Notes under the pieces: generated by a model
Seen by the model: only the letters and a program-made list of their open reading frames with translations
Databases searched by the model: none
What the model was told of the DNA's origin: nothing
Assembly: GCF_003576645.1 (NCBI RefSeq)
Contig: NC_044929.1
Location: 6,747,239 to 6,811,238 of the forward strand
DNA length: 64,000 nucleotides
Direction: 5' to 3'
From: Ipomoea triloba
Taxonomy: Eukaryota > Streptophyta > Magnoliopsida > Solanales > Convolvulaceae
Made by a program: the position numbers and the translations under genes
Shown: positions 12,783 to 24,168 of the stretch, piece by piece
Layout: each line of letters opens with the position of its first letter
Position numbering within the stretch: position 1 is the stretch's first letter

Positions 12783-14213
12783 GTATATAATTAAGATAAA
12801 AATGATTTTTTTAATATTTTATTGACAAAAGTGCAATTTTTTCAATAGTATTACTTCTTTTTTTTTTCAAAGACCAAATGGGAAAGGAAACCGCTAGGAA
12901 AGCCTGAAAAAGGTCAAAAAGGGAAATCTAATTGTCAATGTGGGCCCTCTTAAAACGACAAGAGACAGCAAAGTGTGCATTTTCTCCACTCGCCCACTTT
13001 TCAATACGTACACTGCTCTCTTTTTTCCACCATCCCTCTTTTACCCCTCCCGCGTGTTCACAAAAGGGAGATCCAAATGACAAATAATCCATTTAAAGGA
13101 CATATTTTACTTGTAGCCCATATTCTTTTTATAATTACACTTTGGTCTCTAAAATTCCATAATCCTTTTTTTTTTTGAAAGGAAAAATGTCAACAATTAA
13201 ATTAAATCCATTGCATCTTTCCCATTTTGTTACACAAACATTTATAGCTAATTATATTATATATAGGACACTTCTAAAATATCTTAAGGCACTATACTTT
13301 ATATTTAATCGAGCTACATTACATTTAAATAAATCATAAAGAGGATAAGATACATCTCACATTGACTTCAAATGACAATTTGAGTCAAAATGTAAAATTT
13401 GGACCAAACATACTCGTAAACTAATTTTTATGATATAATTAGGACCTTGGGTTATATCAAGTGCAACTCCATAAATAAGTAATATACTTTAAAGACATGA
13501 ATGATATTGTGTTTTCCTCTATTTTGTAGACAAAGTTCAGAGTCAAGCTACTACATTGACTTTGTTTTCATTTTAAAAATCTAACTCACCAGATGTACAA
13601 TTAAAATTTGTAATAACTATCCCAAAAGAGATGGTCAAGTGAGTAAAACATGATTCTTATACTTTAAAATCATAAGTTCAATAATTGCCAGCACATTCTC
13701 GATCAAGTCTGTCGCCGCACGGGATCTCCTTGGTGCGATTTATTTCTTATGCGTGGTTTGAATATTATTACACAGGAATGGCGTTTACATAGTTCACACT
13801 CTCAAATAATAATTGTAGATTTCCAAAAAAAAAAAAAAGGACTAGAAAATTATTAGCATCCTTTAGAAAATTTAATTGTTGTCATTTTATCAAAATAATA
13901 ACCTTTCGATAATTAATATTTCATTGAGTTTTACTTTTTCTTGGTTAATTAGCAGTAGCAGTAATTCTAATGCATGACTTTTCTTCTTTTTTTTTGAAAA
14001 TAATGCATGACTTAATTACAATAAAAACTTAATCATGATTTAATAATATTAATTCCTTCTAAAGCTTTATTCCATTCCACATTTGTGATACTATATACTT
14101 AGATAGTACTCACCAAAATAAGCATTCATATATGATTCATGGGGACCAAAGTGAACACTTAAATTATTATGTGGACCGAATTCACATTGCAAAGTGAATC
14201 TGGATTCAAAATA

Positions 14214-14283
14214 CACAATTTACATACTGAATGCTCACAATTTGAATTATGACAAATTGTGAACATTCAGTATGTAAATTGTG
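14214..14283. repeat. 30-bp inverted repeat (hairpin) with 10-base loop
   Basis: Bases 14214-14243 and the reverse complement of 14254-14283 agree at 29 of 30 positions, separated by gaattatgac. It lies about 940 bases upstream of the neprosin start codon. It is probably the core of a small foldback MITE; a bidirectional terminator-like role is not expected in a plant genome. Confidence 0.8.
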
Positions 14284-14831
14284 ACGAGTCAACCTTGCAA
14301 AGTGGACTCGGGTCTATGGTATAACTATTGAAGTGAATAGGACTGGGTATTATTACGTGGATCGTGGTCCGATCCACCCAACTATGTAGACTACAATAAA
14401 AAAATATATATAATATATTATTTTAATTCATAAAATGCATTATCTTACTCAAAAAAGTTCATTATTCTAACACATAAAGATAAAGTACATTATACATTAT
14501 TCTAATACATAAAGTAAATTATTCTAACTCATAAAATATATTATTCTATCCAAAAAATTTTATTATTCTAACTCACAATATACATTATTTTACTCTATAA
14601 TATTCATTTTTCTTAAACACGCATGGAGTAAGAAATTTATGGAGTATTTTTTTTTTTTTAACATCATGTCATTTTCACACCACGGTACACGCAATAATAA
14701 TTTGGCGGTCATGGGTGGCACAGTGAAGGTTATGGGGACCCAATGTATAATTTAGGAAATAAAAAGGGGTGTAGATGAAAGATTCTGAAAATACAAATAT
14801 GAAAAAAAAAAAAAAACAATAAACTTGTCTG

Positions 14832-15156
14832 ATTATATAAAGATTAAAAAGGACTGGCACATGAGCACACCTCTGCATTTCAATTGGATTTTACGAAGGA
14901 GCACAATTGCAGAAAAAGAGAGAAGAGAAGAGAGAGAGAGAGAGAGTGACCTTTTCATCCTCATCTCTTCTTCACACTCTCACTCTCCCAACAACACTTA
15001 GTTTAGGTGGTGCGCACGATAAGCAGGGAGGTGCGTAGGATAAGCAGCTTGCTGCTTTCTTGGAGAACTGCTTCGCATTGGTGTAGCTATTGCTGTTTCA
15101 GCTTGTTTCTGGAATTGGGTTCGGCTTAGTTTAGCTGGTGGAGGGTTTCCGGGAGG
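14832..15156 (+). promoter_or_regulatory. Neprosin gene core promoter and 5' UTR
   Basis: A TATA-like gattatataaagatt lies at 14832-14846, about 310 bases before the start codon. That would place transcription start near 14870. The leader carries a GA-rich tract (about 14917-14947) and a CT-rich tract after it, common in plant 5' UTRs. These assignments are by pattern only. Confidence 0.45.
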
Positions 15157-18078
15157 ATGGCGCATTTTAGCCGTGGACAGTGGGGGACGAAGAGGAGGAT
15201 GGTCGGAGTAGCTCTGTTCTTGCTCTGCTTCTATGGCGGCCTAATCTCGCTATCGTGCGCCGCCAGGTTAACGGCCGCTAGGAAGCATGCCGAGCTTAAG
15301 AGGCACTTGAAAAGGCTTAACAAAGCTCCTGTCAAAACTATTGAGGTAAAACTGTAAAACCCTTATGGGAATTTTCTTTTACATTTTTAATTTCTTGTGT
15401 TCATGGGTGGTTTTGTATTTTGAATAGGGAAAATCATTTCTTGAATCACTTGGTTGTTGAAACTCTGAGTTTTTAAGTCCATTCTGGGCTGTTGAAAAAA
15501 TGTTGATTTTTTTTTACAGACAATATTTTCTTGAATCATGTTGCTTAAGTTGAATTTGTTTACCTTTTTTAAAAATTTGATGTTTCTTAAAAGCCCATTT
15601 TCTCTGTTGAAAAATGTTGGGTTTTAACTTTTAACCAAGAATATTTAGAGTCTGCAGGTTAGGTATCTGACTGTTTTAGTATCTGTTCATTTGTTTTAAT
15701 GAAGTCATGAGTATATCTGTTCAAGTACTAAGAATCTGTCATGAGTGTAGCTGTTCTTGCCTTCTTGGTATGGATATTGTAGTGAGATTCAACTACTAAT
15801 GTAGCAGGCATTAATGATTTTCTGTACTGATTCCCCATGTTCCTTTTGCTTTAATTTATTTCCTTTCATTTCTTTTGTTTTGGTCCATTTATCACCATTA
15901 TCTCACCCTATTTACTGTAGTTTTGGGAATGATTTCTTCAGGTTATGAAAATGATTAAAGTTAGGGATGTATAATGGTTTTTTCTGTTCCAAGAAAATGA
16001 TTAAAGTTATATTGTGCACTTATTTTGTTATAATGATTTTACACCAAACAGAGCCCAGATGGAGATATCATTGATTGTGTACACATCTCCAAACAGAGAG
16101 CTTTCGATCACCCGTTTCTCAAAGACCATGAAATCCAGGTTTCTTCGATTCTTTAGTCATTTTCGACCTGTTTTCGTTAATATGATTTTTGTTGTTTCCT
16201 GAGTCCTGACATTTTGTTTGCGGGTTTTGTTGATCAAATTGTGCAGATGAGGCCAAGCTACCACCCGGAGGGTCTGTATGATGTAAACAAGGAGTCATCG
16301 GGGCCTAAAGAAAGAACAAACCCAATCACTCAGTTGTGGCATATGAATGGGAGGTGCCCCGAGGATACTATCCCCGTGAGGAGGACAAAGGAAGATGATG
16401 TGTTAAGGGCGAGCTCGGTGAAGAGGTATGGGAAGAAGAAGCACAGCAGCTTAGCTAAGCCCCGAGGTACAGATCCCGACCTCGTGAATGAAAGTGGTCA
16501 TCAGGTAACTAGTTTTTAGTAATTATCGCGAGATTGCCATGCCTTACGATTTTTGCTCAATACGTTTGTTATTCCATTGTTCTTACTGGTTTTGTGGTTT
16601 ACCAGCACGCGATAGCATATGTCGAGGGTGACAAGTATTACGGAGCAAAGGCTACTATTAATGTTTGGGAACCCAAGATTCAGCAACCTAACGAGTTCAG
16701 CTTGTCGCAGCTCTGGATACTTGGCGGTTCGTTTGGCGAGGACCTTAACAGCATTGAAGCAGGGTGGCAGGTATTATCCCTCGCCCCTCGGGCTCGTAAT
16801 TAGAAAAAGGAAAATAACAATATAAAGTGTAATTTGAACCGAATTTAACAACTTGTGTAACTGTTTAGTCTAAACTGAGGATTTACATGGCCTCAGGTTA
16901 GCCCAGACCTCTACGGTGACAATAACACAAGACTGTTCACTTACTGGACCGTAAGTTTCCAAATTTCCCGACTATTCCTTACGGGAAGGAATCTTATTGT
17001 GAACGAGCTAACGTTTCCCAAATTTTTGACAGAGCGATGCATATCAGGCCACGGGTTGCTACAACCTACTTTGTTCGGGCTTCATTCAGATCAACAGCGA
17101 AATAGCAATGGGTGCTAGCATTTCCCCGGTTTCAGCCTACAGAAACTCCCAGTATGATATCAATATTCTTATATGGAAGGTACGTTCCAAATTCACCAAA
17201 GTCAGCCTTTTTTTCAAGTGGTGGGCACCGGCTATAATTCAGCCAGACCATCATTGTAACTCTTGAATAATTGTTGAATAGGTGAATATATAATTGAAAA
17301 AAACTGTAGCGTACCAATATCCATTATTACCCTAATCATGAATATATTTTCTTTCTGCTACCAAATTAAAAAGGAATGATCGGGTATTTAGTAAAGTTGC
17401 ATTATCTCTTTAGGAAGTATGATTGCAGCCGCATAACTTCACGTTCTGGTGTCTGAAAACCTCAAAGGCCTTACTTTCCACCACCTAACATGTATAGTGA
17501 GAACAATAGATAGACTAAAGTTGGGGCAGGGGGTGGGTTCGAGTCTCAGTGGAGGCGATGCTGTCTCTTTGTGCTTCAGTAGGTTGAGAAAGTAGTTATG
17601 AGCAACTACTACATTGTAACAGAGTCAGTAGTACTCAAAAAAAAAAAAATTGGGCACTTTTATGCTGCTAAGTTACCTTTCGTTTTTTTATCTTTTCTAG
17701 GATCCAAAACAGGGAAATTGGTGGATGCAGTTCGGGAATGACTACGTTTTGGGCTACTGGCCGTCGTTCTTGTTCTCGTACTTGGGGGAGAGTGCATCGA
17801 TGATTGAATGGGGCGGGGAGGTAGTGAACTCAAGGCCCGACGGGCAGCACACCTCCACCCAAATGGGCAGCGGTCATTTCCCGGAAGAAGGGTTTGGCAA
17901 GGCGAGCTATTTTAGGAACATCCAAGTTGTTGACAGCTCCAACAACCTCAAGTCCCCCAAAGGTCTAGGCACCTTCACTGACCAATCCAACTGCTATGAT
18001 GTCCAGACAGGCAACAATGGAGATTGGGGTCATTTCTTCTACTACGGCGGCCCCGGCAGAAACCCTAATTGCCAATGA
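15157..18078 (+). CDS. Neprosin-domain secreted protein (DUF239 glutamic peptidase family)
   Basis: Seven coding exons join in phase: 15157-15345, 16052-16138, 16247-16504, 16606-16770, 16897-16950, 17033-17179 and 17701-18078, giving 425 aa. All introns are GT-AG. The N-terminus has a short basic stretch and a hydrophobic signal segment (about residues 15-36, [20 protein letters not shown]). Next comes the neprosin activation-peptide region ([15 protein letters not shown], then [10 protein letters not shown]). The DUF239 domain runs from about residue 180 to the end ([46 protein letters not shown]). The family is named for neprosin, a prolyl endopeptidase of pitcher-plant fluid that uses two glutamates; I cannot say which Glu here are catalytic. 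Length is normal for the family, with no sign of damage. The last intron contains a SINE piece. The biological substrate in ordinary plants is unknown. Confidence 0.93.
17480..17652 (+). repeat. SINE-like insertion in neprosin intron 6
   Basis: It contains a B-box-like gggttcgagtctcagtgg, the tail actacattgtaacagagtc shared with 10620 and 18400, then a run of about 13 A at 17638-17650. It lies wholly inside the intron and does not touch splice sites (acceptor at 17700). No target duplication was found. Confidence 0.55.
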
Positions 18079-18380
18079 AGCTCTTACAAATCCCTCCTAA
18101 CTTTTCAGATCACCACCAATGTGTATCATTCAATATTTAAGTGTAGTCTAGCTAGTGCCTGCTCTCTATCCTCTTGTATACCTCTTTTATACTTCTTTTT
18201 TTTTTTTTTTTGGGTCTTAGGATTGAGTTGATTAGTAGTAAATGTGACTGTTATATAGTCAGAAGCTTTGGCCTTTTTGAGAGTTCTCCTTGTAAGTGAA
18301 TGGGGAAATGTGGTCAAGTTTCATAATTGGCTAAATATGCTGTCCTTGATCATTTTTCCTTGTATTTTTCTGTTTTTTTA
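18079..18380 (+). other. Neprosin gene 3' UTR / downstream region
   Basis: Sequence after the TGA at 18076-18078 is T-rich with a 17-base T run near 18195-18211. No canonical AATAAA is placed convincingly, which is usual for plant genes. The UTR end is not determined. Confidence 0.4.
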
Positions 18381-18480
18381 GTACTATTAACTCTGTTATA
18401 ATGTAGTATTTTGAATCTTAGGAGAGTCACAGTTATGCCGCTTGACCATAAGGTCTTTTGGCTGTATCTTTACGATTTTA
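18381..18480 (-). repeat. SINE-like repeat (minus copy)
   Basis: On the minus strand it reads agccaaaagaccttatgg, then tcaagcggcat, and ends with tacattataacagagtta. It matches head and tail of the plus-strand copy at 10555-10665. Confidence 0.5.
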
Positions 18481-20982
18481 GTGAACTATTTTGGAGTATA
18501 TATATAAGTTCCATTCTATGTAACAATGAAAGAATAGCCCTAATTTTATTCAATTCCCATTAAGTTAACATTCATGTTAGAGTTAGCATCTAGAATCCGG
18601 TGTTTAATATCATGTGTCTCTTCTATAATGTAAAAGTATTAAGTTCGAGTCTTACTTCACAAAGATTCAAGAATCAATATTGGATTTTTATATAGAGTTA
18701 TTTAATTGTATTGATGGTGTCATAGTTATATAAATTGTATAAACAAATGAATACTTCTATAAACAATAAAAAGAATAAAGATATGCTAGTTTACAAAGCT
18801 TTTTAAAGCCTTCCAACTTTTTATTTTTTGGATGGTAAGCTAAATCTACAACTACTATTCAAGAATATACACCGGGTAAATTTTGCTTTTGTTTAATAGC
18901 ATACAAACTACACACAAAAAAAAAAAAACAATTATACTGTTGATTTGGTAACCTACAAGTTTAACTTTCAATAAAAGCGATCTATTGATTTTCTTGGTCT
19001 GAGTCGGTTAATTATAGGCAGCCTAGATTGATTTACCTCATTGTGATTATTTGTTAGCTAAGGTCGTCACAAGGCATGATTTACCCATTGTATCCCTTAG
19101 GTAATAACTGTGGATTTTTCTCGTTGCTAAAAAAAGGAAAATACTTGGTGGACTTTTATTTTGTACTCCTAAACTTTTACTCCCTCTCATAGGTTTTTTA
19201 TGTAGACATTTTTCTGTAAACCCACGTGATAAAAATAACTTATCATTATTTATCAAATTAAGGAGTAAAAGTAAAGGAGTATAACGTGAATGTATAGTAG
19301 AACTCCTACAAAAAGTGTATATAATATCATACCCTCTGTATATATAGTGTGTGTGTACACACCCACAGTGTATGAGCTGACAATGTGTACACACACCCAC
19401 AGTGTATAAGCTGACAATATGGCCACCAAAGAATGTGAATGGGTTAAAAGGAAAATTACTGGACTTTCAAATTTAACACTCTACTTGTATCTTTCACACA
19501 AAAATTTGATGTTGACACTTTTTTTTGGGACCAAGAGAATGAAGATAACATATTATATATTGTCACGTCAGGGAGTAAAAGTGAAAGAGTAGAAAATGAG
19601 AGTCACGTATTAGAACTCGGTTAAAAGGGGGAATTTCGAAAATGAAAATAGAGAAATACTATTTGGATTCCTAAATTTTACTACCTACTTTTATTCCCTC
19701 GTACAAAAATTTAATGTTGACATTTTCTTTAAAATTCACAATATGAAAATAACATATCATATTTTGTCACGTCAGGGAGTAAAAGTAGAGAAATAAAAAA
19801 TATGGGTCTATGTAGTAAAACTCATGAAAATAATACATGTACGTTTATAGAGTAAAACTTTCATAATGTGTCATGATTTGATTTATAAAAGAGAAAGAAA
19901 ATAATAAAAATGATAGACCACCAAGTTTTTTAGATAAATAAGAATATGAAATGGAGTAAGAAAAGGAGTAAAAAATAGAGTATCTTAGTATTATTCTTTG
20001 AGAAATAAAGGAATCTCTAATGTTGTGCATGTGAGTGGATATGACAACTTTATTTGTATTTTTATGATTATTTATTATAATTTAGTGAATGTAGGGCCCA
20101 ACAGCTTTTGGGGAAAAGAGCCCCATCCTATCCTATGTCCATTTCCACAAATCACTGAGCATGAATCATGTATGCTAGACTCCCAAATCTGTGATGAATA
20201 ATGGTTCTTCATACAATTTCTTCATATATCTAAAGCCTGTCCCCCTTTGGATTCCCATTCTAAAGTCACTTTTCTCTTTTCATATATTTTATCTTTGAGC
20301 ATTAGATGCCAAAGTCCCATTATGATTTATGATAGACTATGCATATATAGATATATGATGTGACATAATGCATACAAATATATGTAGACTTTTTTTTTTT
20401 TTGAAAATATGTATGTATGTAGACTTAACATAGCCATTTCTTCTACCAAAAGTGAGACTCCTCAACTCCAAGGGTTACTCACGCTCTGATCTGATAGAGC
20501 ATATGAGAGGATATAAATCACGATGACTTAGTGGTTGAGCAAACATGGCCAAATGTTGGTGTCCACAAGGAATCTACATACTTTGGGTATAATCTCCACA
20601 ATGCCGTTGTCGAGTTTTGAACCTTATTGATATCTTTTCCCAAATACGATCTACTGAACCATTAAGCTAAACTTGTGCAGGGACTTAAAGACATTAACTT
20701 TTTTTAGTGCACTTAAAGACATTAATTGTTACTGCCATTTGAAGTAAACATTTGAAATGTAAAAAGTGAAGATGAATAATCATTTTACATAAAGTGGACA
20801 AGTAATTAATTAGAAGTGAATATTTTAGTGTTGTTGAGTGCCGAAAGGAGATATTTGATGATGATGATGAAATTGGGATAAGGAGAAAACCAATGGATTC
20901 CCAACAAAAGAATTTTGGTTAAGTTGTTCAAGGAATATTGCATATTAGTCCTGCCTTCTTTATTGCTTGAAGGATTAAAGGA
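18481..20982. other. Intergenic region with diverged repeats, no gene
   Basis: No gene supported. It holds a repeat at 19026-19100 also seen at 62089-62160, a duplicated cacccacagtgtat motif at 19357-19421, three diverged copies of a ~170-bp unit at 19140-19830, and a tRNA-like piece on the minus strand at 20590-20690 (tagcttaatggttcag then aggttcaaaactc). Confidence 0.5.
19140..19830. repeat. Three diverged copies of a ~170-bp unit
   Basis: Each copy opens with text like cctaaatttta ctacctac and contains aaaatttgatgttgacattttt. Each closes with gtcacgtcagggagtaaaagt or a close variant (about 19145-19290, 19470-19610, 19665-19800). The opening ttttactccct and closing gggagtaaaa parts are mutually complementary, suggesting MITE-type inverted ends. 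Confidence 0.5.
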
Positions 20983-22046
20983 GAATTTTTTGCACTTTTA
21001 GTACCATGACTATTGTGGTACTTGCAGGAATGATTCACAACTTTTAAACTTTGCAATTTTGGTTCCGACTATTGTTTTTGTTGTAAAAATGGTCCTTTTC
21101 AGTCAACTTCTTGCTGGAAAATAAATCCGACGGATTTTCCAGTAATTTTTCGCCGGAAAAAATACTGGAAGATTTTTCGTCAATTTTTTGTCGGGAAAAA
21201 AATTTCTCTTTCAAGTAGAATTAAAATGGGCATTTACATTGTTGAAAAAAATTATCTTTTCAAGCAGGAAAACATCGATTGTCATGTTCGACAAGCCATC
21301 TATTGCCGAAAAAAACTAATTCATTTTTAAAAAACACGTGATCGCGTAAGTCTAGACTCCAAAATTATTTTTATTTTGGTAAACTAGTTAAAGTTAATTC
21401 TAAAAAGATCGTAGCCAATTTAATCTTAGTAAAATTAAGTACAAATACAAAATTATTTTTACTTGTTAGTTGAAATTTAAATTATTTTTACTTTTTAGCC
21501 AATTAAGTACAAATTTAAAATTATTAGTACAAATTCAAGATCAACAAAAATAATATTATTAAGATTAAATTTAAAATAAAAAGAAAAAATAATTTTGAAT
21601 TTGTACTTAATTTTACTAAGATTAAATTGGCTACATATCTTTTTAGAAATGAATTAGTTTTAAATTTAATTAGTTTACCAAAATCAAATAATTTTGGAGT
21701 CCAGACTGACATGATCACATGCTATTTAGAAATGAATTAGTTTTTTTTTTGGCAATAAATGACGTGTTGAACATAACAATCGGTGTTTTTCTGCTTGAAA
21801 GGATAATTTTTTTCAACAGTGTAAATGTCCATTTTAATCATATTTGAAAGGAAATTTTTTTTTTTCTGGCAAACAATTTCCGGAAAATCCGTCGAATTTA
21901 TTTTCCGGCGAGAAGTTGATTGAAAAAGGACCATTTTTTCAACAAAAACAATAGTCGTAGACCAAATTTGCAAAATTTGAAAGTCATGAACCAATCCTGC
22001 AAATACCACAGTACAATAGTCGTGGGACTAAAAGTGCAAAAAATTC
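20983..22046. mobile_element. ~1.06-kb foldback element, nearly all palindrome
   Basis: The left arm (about 20983-21455) and the reverse complement of the right arm (about 21590-22046) align along nearly their whole length, with scattered substitutions and small indels. Only ~130 bases in the middle do not pair well. The outer ends read gaattttttgcacttttagt. Flanks gattaaagga (left) and gactaaaaga (right) are similar and could be a degraded 9-10 bp target duplication, as for Mutator-type MITEs. No coding content. Confidence 0.75.
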
Positions 22047-22537
22047 GACTAAAAGATGATTTTTTTCTATGCTAATACTTCCGCCTATTGTTTCTTGTTT
22101 TAAAAATTACAAGACGCTATCTTATATTAGAATTTTTACACAAATCTTCAAGCAATTTTTTTTATTTGGGGGGGGGGGGGGGGGCAAATGAACATTCAAT
22201 ACTGAAAATTGGATGTTAAGAAAAATGGGTCGAGGGATTTACAAGAAGGCAAACATTGAGTATATTACAAGAGGAAGAGCCAAACAACTTGATACGGAAG
22301 AAAGATAATACCGACTCTTAGCTTGGGACTAAAAAGAATAGAAGCTGTATGGAAAGGGGTAAAGTAAATTAAAGTTCACGCTCAATCTCTGAGTGTGCTC
22401 TTTGCGACACCGAGCATTGATTTTCCCACTTAATAAATTGATAAGCTATCGTGATTTATCACCTTTACAAATAGGAGTTTTGGTGAAAAAGTATTTTTTT
22501 GAGTTTCACATGTATGCTGTGAACTGTGATTTCCATA
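22047..22537. other. Intergenic, with a G17 run
   Basis: No gene seen. There is an uninterrupted run of 17 G at 22168-22184. The rest is unremarkable AT-rich sequence. Confidence 0.5.
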
Positions 22538-23331
22538 TCAATGTGGTTCTTTATAAAAGCTAGCCACATTATTCTTTTTCCAGAAGAACGCCAAACCCTC
22601 ACCAATCCCTACCCCATCTATGTAAAACATCCCTCCATACCTCATCCATACGCGAAACATCTTCGCATGAACACGATCTACCTTAGTCTCCATTAAGAAA
22701 AGCATGTCAGGTTTCTTAGCAGTCACCAAAACCTACACCTCGTGAACTATATGTGGATTACCCAAGCTATGACAGTTCCAACTTAAGGGGTGAGTGGCTG
22801 GTAACTAGAACTAACCAAATACAAGTTTTTTTGAACCCTTTTCCATCTCCACATCATCCAACTTCGCCTCACTACTTCCAGCTTGCCCGGCCCCCATCCC
22901 TTTCCCGAGCCCCATAACCCTTAACGATGGATTGTCCACACTAGCTAAGGAACCCCAACCACGTGCGATCCCCTCCCCAAGCCAGCTCATCATCCACAGC
23001 CTAAACAGATACTCCTCTAACCTCGTGTTAGCACACCTAGTCCCCGTGCAAAACTTATCTGTATGGCCCAAAATTCCAAAGAAGAAACAAAAGTTATACA
23101 ACCATTCACACTTAAAGTTCACCCACGTCTACGAGCCATTCCTTAGGAATAACTTCATCCGCCTTTTGAGAGGCTTTGTGACATTATCCCTACCCTAATA
23201 CGATATAAGTTCTTCTACACACCTCTCATGTTAGACTAGTCAAAGCAAACAAATATCCCAGAAAATTCCCAATCTACTCAAGCACCAGTTCCCTAGCATA
23301 GCCATGCGGCAAGTCAGACACATGCACCAAG
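22538..23331 (-). pseudogene. Old LINE, part 1: ORF2 start and ORF1 C-terminus
   Basis: Read on the minus strand from 23331 downward, this is the later part of an ORF1 (HVSDLPHGYARELVLE, then the knuckle region FCFFFGILGHTDKFC at ~23080, with a ligand Cys lost). ORF2 then opens (PLSWNCHSLGNPHIVHEV near 22780, KKPDMLFLMETKVD at ~22700) and breaks off near 22538. Frameshifts and stops occur throughout. The upstream part of the same ORF1 continues at 29630, on the far side of the copia insertion. Confidence 0.75.
23327..23331. repeat. Left target-site duplication of the copia element (ccaag)
   Basis: The five bases ccaag directly precede the left LTR and recur directly after the right LTR at 29630-29634. 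A 5-bp duplication is the usual copia footprint. Confidence 0.95.
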
Positions 23332-24133
23332 TGTTGGATAATATTGCATTTTAAGTGACTATTTTATGGTATAAAATATGGAAATTCACTTCCAATTTAA
23401 TTGGGTTAAAGTGGATTTGACTCTGTAGGAGAAATTAATATTTTGTATTCATAAAGTAGAAAATGGGTGAATGAGAAATTGATTCTCAAAATGTACCTAT
23501 TGTTCATCTTAATAATGTTATATTATTATTTTATTATATATTATTTACCGCCCCATTATGTTTGGTTAGCAGCCCATATTCAATTTTTTATTATTATTGT
23601 TTGTAATGGGTAAGTTAGGTTAGTGCACTAATCCTTGTTTTGCCTGACTTTCTTTCCCTATATAAGGGAGTGCAATTCGTGGAGATTAGCACACAACAGA
23701 AAGAGAATTCAAAACCAAAGCTTTAAACCATTTGTTCCCCCCTTTCCATTTCGGCAGTAGGCATAGTTAGTATAATAGAAATAAACAATCTTACTTGGGT
23801 TTATTCTATTATTACTATTCTTTGTCCAATTCCTGACAACTCTTATTTTAGGAGTATTGTTTAGCCATACTCTACATAAAATTGTGTTCTACCTTTGTTT
23901 CTAGTTCGCCGGGTCTATTTTATTGAGTGCTCAATAATTAGATCGAAATTCGTTTTATCCTGGGAAACCTAGGCTACAACGCTCCTAGCACTTTTGGAAG
24001 GTAGCAAATAAGGTTTTAAGGATAGTGTGGATAACACACGACTCGAATTTACAACCTCCTAAAATACCTCTTTATCCTTCGTTGTTTTTTGTTGTTTTTC
24101 CCAAGTCATCTTTTCTCATACTATCTCCTTTCA
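23332..24133 (+). repeat. Left LTR of the copia element
   Basis: 802 bp, starts tgttggataat and ends ctcctttca. A TATA box (ccctatataaggg, 23656-23668) marks the likely pol II promoter, with transcription start about 30 bases later. A stretch at 24005-24020 is complementary to the sequence just after the LTR. Confidence 0.97.
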
Positions 24134-24135
24134 GT

Positions 24136-24151
24136 CTTAAAACCTTATTTG
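24136..24151 (+). promoter_or_regulatory. Candidate atypical primer-binding region of the copia element
   Basis: The sequence two bases after the LTR is cttaaaaccttatttg. It does not match TGGTATCAGAGC, the usual plant copia primer site. It is the exact reverse complement of 24005-24020 inside the LTR. Whether it binds a tRNA, the element's own RNA, or nothing is unknown. Confidence 0.4.
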
Positions 24152-24168
24152 TTTTTTCTCGAGAAAAG

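Larger units (their letters stand above)
8500..14830. other. Long AT-rich intergenic region with repeats, no gene
   Basis: I see no coding gene here. Open frames are short, AT-driven and without family features. The region holds SINE-like pieces (about 8600-8760, 10250-10440, 10555-10665, 13620-13800), an AT microsatellite (9850-9895), a short-motif repeat zone (9900-10250), a Stowaway-like MITE (12518-12782), a perfect-looking hairpin (14214-14283) and poly-A/T runs. Confidence 0.6.

Noticed and set aside
10500..20700. True tRNA genes at A/B-box-like motifs
   Set aside because: None of the motifs sits in a cloverleaf of tRNA length with a paired acceptor stem; they fit SINE remnants better.
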